64,000 bases of DNA from Chamaea fasciata (Eukaryota > Chordata > Aves > Passeriformes > Sylviidae): NCBI GenBank assembly GCA_029207755.1, contig JARCOQ010000005.1, forward strand, positions 42,557,621 through 42,621,620, read 5' to 3'. The notes beneath the pieces are model-generated. The model saw nothing but the letters and a program-made list of their open reading frames with translations, had not been told where the DNA came from and made no database searches. Below, one piece after another: positions 29,401 through 36,456 of this stretch (positions are counted from its first letter, which is position 1; the number at the start of each line of letters is the position of its first letter). A program made the position numbers and the translations under genes.

Positions 29401-30229
29401 CCAGAAATGTGGGAGGAGGGAAAAGCCCCCAGCGCAGAGGTAGCGGTGTGCGCTTCCATGCATTGTTCTCTCCCGGAGCAGTCCCGGCTCTCGCTGGGGT
29501 CTGCCAGGGTAGAGAGTATCGGCACCTTGCGAAGTCCAGCCTTAAACCTTGTCCTGTTAGAGGTTCCTTGCGCCGCTTCTTGTTACAATTTTCCACTCAT
29601 GTCGGTCCCTTGCTTCCTTCTAAAAAACGCACAGCATAGTGACTGCAATCTACAGAACCTGCAGAAATAATCGCAGGGACCCCCGCAGCGGCACTGAGCG
29701 GCACTTCCCGGCGGGATGCGGGAGAACGAAGGTCGAAATGCCGGGGTTCCCACAGCACCCGCCCGGCGCCGCACGCTGGAGCGGCGTGCGGGGAGACACT
29801 GGGAACGGCAGCCACTGCACTGCTGCCCCCGATTATTTCATGTTCTCGCACTCGTCAGGGTAACACAGACAACAGATTTACCACGGCAATTTTTTCCCAG
29901 TGCCTTCCGAGACCTCCCAAGGCTCGGCCGCCGGTCCGGCCGCTTGCTGCAACTTTTCCACGGGCTGCGGAACGCCGAGGGCAAGACCGGGCGGTAATCT
30001 TATTCTCCCCCTCACCTCGCTCCCCTAAGCCCGCTCCCCGGCGGCAGCGGCTCCCATCCCCGGCGGGTATCCCCCACCTCCCGGACAGCCCGGGAGCCAC
30101 CGCCCCCGCGGACGCGCACTCCCCGCCCGGCGGCTGCCCCGGCCCGCGCCCCTCCCCGCGCCAGCGGCCCCGGCCCCGCTCCCGCGGGCAGGTGGGTGCC
30201 CCCCGCCGCCGCCGCCCGGCCGCACTCAC

Positions 30230-30244
30230 TTGTGCCTTCTTCAT
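30230..30244 (-). CDS. KITLG: KITLG exon 1, coding part (start codon and four more codons)
   Basis: This is the first coding exon of KIT ligand (stem cell factor), the secreted or membrane-bound cytokine that activates the KIT receptor tyrosine kinase on melanoblasts, germ cells and blood progenitors. On the minus strand the exon reads ATG AAG AAG GCA CAA (MKKAQ), followed at once by a consensus splice donor GTGAGT (plus-strand ACTCAC at 30224-30229). The identification rests on joining it to exon 2 at 6265-6378. MKKAQ followed by TWIITC matches the start of vertebrate KITLG, which in human is MKKTQ then TW with the first intron at the same place (from memory). The junction is phase 0. The start is fixed by this homology and by the upstream TATA box and CpG island. 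Long GC-rich frames reading through the donor are not genes. Confidence 0.93.
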
Positions 30245-30345
30245 AAGGAACGGCAGCGCTGCAGTCCAGCCCAGCCGGCCGTGTGCAAACTCCCTTCAGC
30301 GGAACTGTAGCTCCAGCATAATGCAGCAGCCGATAGTCCACGCAT
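30241..30345 (-). other. Upstream ORF 1 in the KITLG 5' UTR, overlapping the start codon
   Basis: A 34-codon frame starts at ATG 30345 (context CCCAATGC, weak) and ends in TGA at 30241-30243. The TGA shares its first two bases with the KITLG ATG, forming ATGA. The overlap is read directly from the sequence. Such an arrangement could lower or gate translation of the main frame by leaky scanning or termination-reinitiation. That role is inference and depends on transcription starting upstream of 30345. Confidence 0.55.
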
Positions 30346-30450
30346 TGGGGTTGCCCACGGCGAGCCCCGCGCTGCCTCCGCCCGTCCCGCCGCCGCTCCG
30401 CGCGCCCCGCTGCGCCCCCTCCCCGCGCCTGAGCGTCCGCTCTCACTAAA
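30245..30450 (-). other. KITLG: Predicted KITLG 5' UTR (exon 1, non-coding)
   Basis: This is the minus-strand stretch between the expected transcription start (about 25-30 bp downstream of the TATA box at 30476-30482) and the KITLG start codon, roughly 205 nt. It contains two upstream ATGs (30345 and 30319), annotated separately. The segment just before the ATG, GCAGCGCTGCCGTTCCTT, closely resembles the human KITLG 5' UTR as I remember it, which supports transcription of this region. The 5' boundary is inferred, not seen. Confidence 0.65.
30296..30319 (-). other. Upstream ORF 2 in the KITLG 5' UTR (seven codons plus stop)
   Basis: A short frame reads ATG CTG GAG CTA CAG TTC CGC TGA and lies inside upstream ORF 1 in another frame. 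From memory, the human KITLG leader has an equivalent ATGCTGGAGCTCCAG frame of the same length, which would make this a conserved upstream ORF. I cannot run that alignment here. Confidence 0.5.
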
Positions 30451-30475
30451 GCCACCGCCGGCCCCCGGCCAGGTC

Positions 30476-30482
30476 TTTTATA
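30476..30482 (-). promoter_or_regulatory. KITLG TATA box
   Basis: On the minus strand the sequence is GAGATATAAAAGACC, with TATAAAA at this position, about 235 bp upstream of the KITLG start codon inside the CpG island. It predicts transcription start near 30450. GC-rich sequence including a short GCC/GGC run (30503-30517) lies just upstream, and Sp1-like GC boxes are abundant around it. Confidence 0.75.
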
Positions 30483-31250
30483 TCTCTGATCTGCCTCCAA
30501 CAGCGGCGGCGGCGGCAGCCCAAGCAGGACACGCCTTTCCCCTCCCTCCCGCCCTCCAGGAGGACCGGGAGCCCAGGCAGACCCTGCGGGGCGGGGGAAA
30601 CCCGAGTTAACTTGGGGGAAGTTGGAGGCAGGAACAAGCCGAGGCTGTCCCTCGCCAGCGCTGGAGGGGGAGCGGGGCCGCGGGCAGGGATGTGGAGAGG
30701 GGTGTGGGTATGCGGGGCGGGGGGCGCTGGGTGGGTGCAGAGGGCTGCTCCAGCCCGGTGCCGGGGCTTCGGCGGTGCCCGGGACAGGCAATCCCAGCCG
30801 ACCGCGGGGAGCGGAGCTGGGGTCTCCGGCCCTGCCCGCGCAGGGCTCTGGCAGCGTGCAGGGAAGCCGCGCACCGCCGCGGCATTTGAGGTCAGCCAGG
30901 CTGCGGGCGCCGAGCCAAGCCCTTGGGTTGGATCCCCCCACCCACGCTGGTGAAAAGGGGATTGCCCCCCGGCTGAACTCGTCTCCGGGCGCCGCCTCGG
31001 CCCGCGGCGGGGAGGGCAGCGGGCTCGGAGGCTGGCGGGGCTCCCGGCCGGTGCCCGGTGTTCCCAGCGCAGCAGCCGCTGCAGCGGCGCGCGCGGCCGA
31101 GGCGGCAGCCCCGGGTTTCCATTGCCATTCCACTGCTGCTTTCCCATACTCGGTGAACGCGAGTTAAACACTGGGATAAGCATTTCAGCTGGAGCTTCGA
31201 AACTGCTTTTACCTGCTCCAGACACGGAAAAATTGTGGAGCAGTGCCTCC

Positions 31251-34200
31251 TAACGCTTCCGCAAAGGTGATCCTGAAAGTCATTTCACATGCTGTTACAA
31301 TTAGCATCCCGTGTAAATAATGCACTAGTATAGGGTGTGGAAAAGCGACGACTTACTGCTTGGAGTCTTGTGGCCAATTCATCACAGCAATAGCCACAGA
31401 ATTTGAGTCCTCTTTAGAGAAGGCAGCTCCCAAGGTTAATATGGATTCAATTTTGGGTATTAATTAAATGTAATGTCGAGTAGTTTATGGAACTAGTATC
31501 TCCTGAAACAGCCATACTAGGTGAAAATTTAAAGAGCATTAGAATGAAGAAAGAATAGTCTGCCCCAGTCAATGGTCATTTCCTAAAGGAGATTAGGCAT
31601 GCTCAGAGTATCCAGAAAGAGATTTCATTAGAAAAGTCTGCCTAATTTTCACCTAGAATTAATGATAACTTTTTTAAAGACTATATTTCTGCCAAAGTAA
31701 AGGTGACCTGTTCAGGTACAGAAAGGTTTGAACTCATCTCCAGTTTTGCTATATATTTGGAGTTCATCAGATAAACATCTAATATAATTTTGCAGATAAA
31801 CATATAGTATCACTTTGCTTCTGCATCCAATCCAGAAAAATGGGTTAATAATTTTCTATTTGCAGCATGGCAGTACTGATGGATTCATTCCCGTTTTGTT
31901 TTTTTGATTTTTTTGGTTGGTTGGTTTGTTTGTTTGTTTTGGGGGGGGGTTGCATTTCGTCATTATTATTACTGAGTTGAACTTGTCAGACTTTTATATG
32001 CATATAGTAATAGTGTCTTTCTCTAAAGCAATAGACAAGCAGTGAAAGGGAGGAAACCTGTAACAACAAAAGAAATCAAGGATCTCATTCACTGAAAGGA
32101 CAGTTTGTGTATCACCTAGCAGTGATCAACCAGAGCTGCTTTCACTGTCTACACTATTAGCAAATAGGGCCAGGAGACTAAAATGTTATGGCATATTTCC
32201 TCCTTAGAACAGATGACCAGTTTAGTCTCCTGGGGAGAAGGCCTGGAAAGTGTGAAAGAGCAGTCTGTCTTAGCATCTCATGGAAAACACTTCTGGTCTT
32301 TCTTCATGTTGAGCTCTATCACAGTGCACCATTATTCATGACAGGAAAACTTTAGTGGACGCCCTGTATCCAGTTACCTTACTGGTAGTTTTGCAGAGAG
32401 AATAACACTCTTGGGCATAATTAAGTTTCTTTACCACCCTGGCATCATGCAACTTCTCTCTCCATCCCCAATCTGACTTCTTGAATCTGGCCTTGTGTTT
32501 AACACCCAACTATAGTGGAGTTGTGCCCTTTTCATCTCTTCCTTTTGAGTTGGCAGTTTTCAAGTGTATTGCTGCTGACACTGTCTTCACTTTGGTTTGG
32601 GAAGACTTTTCTAAGAAATTCAGAATTTACTGGTTTAAACTCATTAATATCTTATGTCTATATCCCATAAGAAAGCATGTTTTTATTAGTCTTGCCCATT
32701 TCCAACATAGTACCAACTTTTGATTTGCCAGGTGAGAACTGATTAGCCATGGACCATTAGTGCATTGACTGGTAGCTTTTCAAAGCACAACTGCAAATCA
32801 CATTCAGTCTTCTATGGCCTACTTTATTTGCATTTCTAAATGCTTGGGGGTGAACACATGCCCTGTCATAGTTTTGTGAAAACCTGTTCCTTCACAGGGA
32901 AGATATGGAAAACGGGGTTAGTTATTCCAGCTGCTCACAGGATTTAATTCCATCCATTCAGCAGGATTGTCCTCACCAGGAATACAGTTCAGCCTGTACA
33001 GAAATACCAGCAACCAAAAACTAAGCCTTTCCAGTCTAACGTGAATGGTAACACCATTTTACCAGCTGAGAAATGGTTGTTAAATGGCTCTTAAATGTTT
33101 TTTTTGTTTGTTTGTTTGGGTTTTTTTGTTTTGGTTTTTTTTTTTTTTTTTTTTTTTTTTGTTTTTTTTGTTTTTTTTTTTTAATTCTGGAATTTTATGG
33201 AATATCTGCTGTGCTTTCCATAGCTTCAGCTGTGTGAAGAATGTCTGTACTCAGTCTGTTGATAGCTTGGCTGCTGGCTGGAACAGCTGGAATTTGGGAA
33301 TATGCAGGATCACATCCAGCCTCAGCCACTGAGATTGCTGGATTAAAAAGCGTTCTGTGTCAGCTTGTAAAACTGAAAAAAATTCTCCTATGAAACCATT
33401 TAAGCTGTGAAGGGAAACGCCAGTGTGTGCATATTAGAAATATAGCACACTAATCCTGTCTAATAGGTTACAGACTGAGCATGAGGGGCTTTGCTGGCAC
33501 AGAGACCTGGCGTGTAGCATCAGCTCAGTTAAATCCCCTCTCACCAGTCCTTTTTAAGGACATAGAGTACTAAGTGCACACATTCCTAACTTACTTCAGA
33601 CACACAGAATTGAAAAAAATATATTTAAAATTGAGGTATGTAGAGACAAGAAACTCAAAAGATGGCCTCAAACTTCTTTAGGTTTTATTTACAGAAGTAC
33701 ACAATTGTAGAGGAATGACTTTCTACAGAAAAGATAAACCTTGCAAGCTTGCAAGATTTACAGAAAATTACATGAATTATTTTGATATTGAGGAAGTACA
33801 TTGGGATAACTATCTCCTTAAGAGGTCTCTGTCTTTGATACCACAAAATGTTTTAGGTGTTATTTTGTGATTGTGAACTTGTACATTCTAATTTCAGAGC
33901 ACAACCACAACCAATATTTAATATTCTATCAAAGTACATATTTTGAATTTTTAATTGAGCCTTATGCTCAACAGTTACCAAAGGGACTGTTAGTTTCTTC
34001 TAAGCATCATACATCTTTTGTGCTGTATACAAGTGACAGGGGGAATTCTGCAGTTAGTTATTCAGTATCACTGGTCAATGAGTAAACAAATGACTCAATC
34101 AATACTTAGTCCACAGGGACATGCACACCACTACAGAGCCACTTTTTATTTCATTAAAAAGCATATAAAAGCACAGGATTCAGGTGTATTTTTTCATTCA

Positions 34201-34274
34201 CATGACCTGCCTCTAAAGGTTGATTTGCGAGAAGCCAAACAAAGATCACCCCAAGTTATGGGAGAGATGGCATC
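31251..34274. other. KITLG 5' flank, no gene seen
   Basis: AT-rich unique DNA directly upstream of the CpG island. It holds a GGTT/GTTT/G-run simple tract at about 31895-31950 and a long T-rich tract at about 33097-33182. No open frame resembles a protein. Proximal regulatory elements could be here but are not identifiable by eye. Confidence 0.75.
33097..33182. repeat. T-rich low-complexity tract
   Basis: Nearly pure T with occasional G, about 86 bp. The Phe-rich frame over it is not a gene. Confidence 0.93.
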
Positions 34275-34954
34275 TGTGACCACCAACAACCGCTGAAGCC
34301 CCCCTGGATATGCCTTCATGGGTACTTGGAATTTAGACTGTAAATTAAGCCACCACAGGGAACTTGAGATAAGAAAAAGATGGTTTTATCTCAGACCTAG
34401 GGCGAGGTTAACAGGCTGGGGGAGAGGAATCTATCACTGATAATGGACTTAAAGAATGCAGAACTTAAAGACCACAAGGAAAACCAACTCAGCAGCTGTG
34501 CTGAAATCAGCTCAGACTGAGTAAAAGTTAATTTTGGCAGGGGGAGATAGTGATCACTGACTCACAACCCATCGACCCAAGGAGACCACTGACTCAGAAA
34601 GAAGACTGAGCATGGGACTAAGCAAATTTAGAAGTGAGGGAATAATTTAACCGATAGAATAAGACAACTCTGTAGCAAATGAGTGTTAATTCCTTTGCTT
34701 GTTAAAGCATATAAATAGTGAAGTTTTGAATGACCTCAGAACGCCCTCCACTGAGAAGCCTGGAATTAAGAAGAACAAACAGAAACACTTGCTGTATCCA
34801 TGGGTGGTGACTATCTTCTACTTGAACTCTCTCTCCTCCCACCCCATGCCTCTTTTCTATTTCTTTCTATCTCTCTAATTTACATTCACTGATAAATAAA
34901 ATCTGTGTTAATGACTTTGGCATATGTTCTCATTTGTACCTTAATTCAGGCAAG
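34275..34954 (+). mobile_element. Probable solo LTR of a second retrovirus family
   Basis: About 680 bp beginning TGTGACCACC, with LTR signals in the right order: a TATA box (TATAAAT, 34710-34716), a poly(A) signal (AATAAA, 34895-34900), then a short U5-like tail. The hexamer GGCATC occurs immediately before (34269-34274) and after (34955-34960), a candidate 6-bp target duplication typical of class II (ERVK-like) elements. The 3' terminus would be ...GCAAG rather than the usual CA, so the right boundary is uncertain; an alternative end is ...TTAACA at 34982. No primer binding site or pol sequence follows. It lies about 3.8 kb upstream of the predicted KITLG start, in opposite orientation. Confidence 0.55.
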
Positions 34955-34960
34955 GGCATC

Positions 34961-35851
34961 TCTCACTAATCAGATCTTAACACCAGATGAGGGAAAATGC
35001 AACATTCTGGATGAACAGAGGTATCTCCAAAGAAAAAAAAATGGATTGAAATTCAATTATTTATTGAAATGACAGAATGAGTCGCTCATTATGATGATTC
35101 TCCAAAACCCATTTAAATGGAAAAAGAAGAAGCAAGCAGTACATCATAGGAGAGGAGCCACGGAGCTTCAACCTATTAGAAATCTGTTCAAGAAGTGCCA
35201 GTGAAGGAGGCTGGAATTGCATGGTTGTGTGTGAGATTTATTTGCCCAGAAGCAGATATGGAGACAAGCAGGTAGAAAAAGCTAGAGTGCAGTCTCTGTT
35301 GTCAATACAAGGAAGGTGGGCTTTATTTGAGTATGATCCCAGTCTGAAATACTGATGGAGTGAAGGAATGATGGATTTTTATTGAAAGTTTGGAAGTGCT
35401 TCTGTTTATTGGTGTCTTTACTGGTTTACTTTCCAGTAAAATGAGAGTTTAATTAGCATGCAAAGGATACTCTGTTTTACTAAGAGAACTTTTTGGCAAG
35501 GAAGACAAACCCAAAATAGGAAGTTGTACTGATGCTGTTAAAACTCAATCAGAGCCCGTAAAAATATAGTTGTAGATGCTAAAAAGTAGCAATTACCTGA
35601 CTCACAGGAAATCTTATTTCTACTATTCTTTCAGTATGCTACAGTTTTAGCATACTGAAGGTCTCACTGGTGTGGGTGAATTCTCAGCTAGAAAAAAAAA
35701 TGGTACTTGGAGAACAAGACCTGGGAAAAGCTGATGCTGCTGAAGTTTTGTGATCCTTGGAAATCCCCTTTTGGCTTCTGATGACCCTCATGATGTTCAC
35801 AGACATTAGCAGAAATGTGAAGCTCCTTGAAACTCTTGTAAAATTTTGCAG
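34961..35851. other. Spacer between the solo LTR and the provirus
   Basis: About 890 bp of AT-rich DNA with no recognisable gene or repeat. Confidence 0.6.
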
Positions 35852-35856
35852 CCACT
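35852..35856. repeat. Target-site duplication, left copy (CCACT)
   Basis: CCACT immediately precedes the 5' LTR and recurs at 42064-42068 immediately after the 3' LTR. It marks the integration site and a 5-bp staggered cut. Confidence 0.93.
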
Positions 35857-36106
35857 TGTCCTGGGTTGAAGTATATTCTATCACCATCTTCATGAACTGC
35901 TGAAACCAGGTGAGGCAGTGCTCCCTGCCTCCTCCACTCTGGCTTATCTTCTGTTAATGGGCCATCAACACCTTTGCTACACAGCTCACAGATAACCCCC
36001 TCCTGGACTACCTCCTGTTAATGGGCCCATCAGGCCTTATCACATGACTCACCATCCCATTGTGGGATGCTCCGCCCAGAGGGAGAAACCAAGCATTCCA
36101 GCCTGG

Positions 36107-36113
36107 ATATAAG
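36107..36113 (+). promoter_or_regulatory. TATA box of the 5' LTR
   Basis: ATATAAG in the context CTGGATATAAGCTGAG. It is the only TATA-like element before the poly(A) signal in the LTR, and the same element recurs at 41795-41801 in the 3' LTR. Confidence 0.75.
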
Positions 36114-36318
36114 CTGAGACTCTGAACACCAGAGGGGCGCTTACCCACTGGATTCCCAGAGGACCCGAGCTACCAGACCTTTCTACAGGATCACTGCTTC
36201 AGGAAGACCACCTCATCTGGACTGCTTCCATCACTACACTCAGGTTGTATTCTGACTCTGTCAGTGGTTTTTTGTATTATTGTATCTATTTTATTTTACT
36301 TTCTTTCCTTTTTTTTCT

Positions 36319-36324
36319 ATTAAA
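36319..36324 (+). terminator. Poly(A) signal ATTAAA in the 5' LTR
   Basis: ATTAAA lies 57 bp before the LTR end. The functional copy for proviral RNA is the equivalent hexamer in the 3' LTR at 42007-42012. Confidence 0.7.
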
Positions 36325-36379
36325 TTGTATCTCTGACTTGGAGCCTCTCATTTCTTTTGCCTTCAAACTACTACATTTT

Positions 36380-36397
36380 TGGCGCCCAACGTGGGGC
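36380..36397 (+). other. Primer binding site for tRNA-Lys(1,2)
   Basis: TGGCGCCCAACGTGGGGC lies 4 bp after the 5' LTR. It matches the 18-nt site complementary to the 3' end of tRNA-Lys(1,2) used by several class II retroviruses (established knowledge). It is the start point for minus-strand DNA synthesis. The match appears perfect. Confidence 0.92.
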
Positions 36398-36456
36398 ACA
36401 AGGCACTGAGAAAAGTCAGAATTACAATTTTGTATTGAAGAAGACACCTGTTCGCT

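Larger units (their letters stand above)
6379..30229 (-). other. KITLG: KITLG intron 1 (23,851 bp)
   Basis: This non-coding intron lies between exon 1 and exon 2, with a GTGAGT donor at 30224-30229 and a CAG acceptor at 6379-6381. It holds CR1 fragments at 11211-11337 and 15396-15878, a solo LTR at 16648-17181, a perfect 28-bp tandem duplication at 14701-14756, a T20 run at 10514-10533, an A-rich tract at 23374-23461, a GTTT-rich tract near 21640-21690, and the inner part of the CpG island. The rest is AT-rich unique DNA in which I see no exon or RNA gene. Enhancers for KITLG could lie here but cannot be recognised by eye. Confidence 0.88.
29400..31250. promoter_or_regulatory. CpG island spanning the KITLG promoter and exon 1
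   Basis: Base composition switches sharply from AT-rich flanks to very GC-rich DNA with frequent CpG between about 29400 and 31250, the only such tract in the window. It covers roughly 800 bp of intron 1, exon 1, the TATA box and about 750 bp upstream. Long open frames on both strands here (for example 30012-31133 minus and 30622-31167 plus) are a by-product of few stop codons in GC-rich DNA. They encode low-complexity Gly/Ala/Arg/Pro sequence and I do not call them genes. Confidence 0.9.
35857..36375 (+). repeat. 5' LTR of the provirus (519 bp)
   Basis: It begins TGTCCTGGGTTG and ends CTACA, with canonical TG...CA ends. U3 contains an imperfect internal duplication (35951-35967 and 36015-36032, core CTGTTAATGGGCC) and an overlapping E-box/AP-1 pair TCACATGACTCA at 36040-36051. 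It also has a CCGCCC GC box at 36072-36077 and a TEAD-like GCATTCCA at 36093-36100. A TATA box at 36107-36113 predicts RNA start near 36138, and the poly(A) signal ATTAAA is at 36319-36324. The factor assignments are motif matches only. Confidence 0.95.

Noticed and set aside
30012..31133. 373-codon minus-strand open frame in the CpG island (and overlapping 259- and 129-codon frames)
   Set aside because: Low-complexity Ala/Gly/Pro/Arg translation caused by GC-rich DNA. It runs across the KITLG TATA box, 5' UTR and splice donor.
30622..31167. 181-codon plus-strand frame in the CpG island
   Set aside because: Same compositional artefact; no domain or conserved motif, no evidence of a divergent gene.
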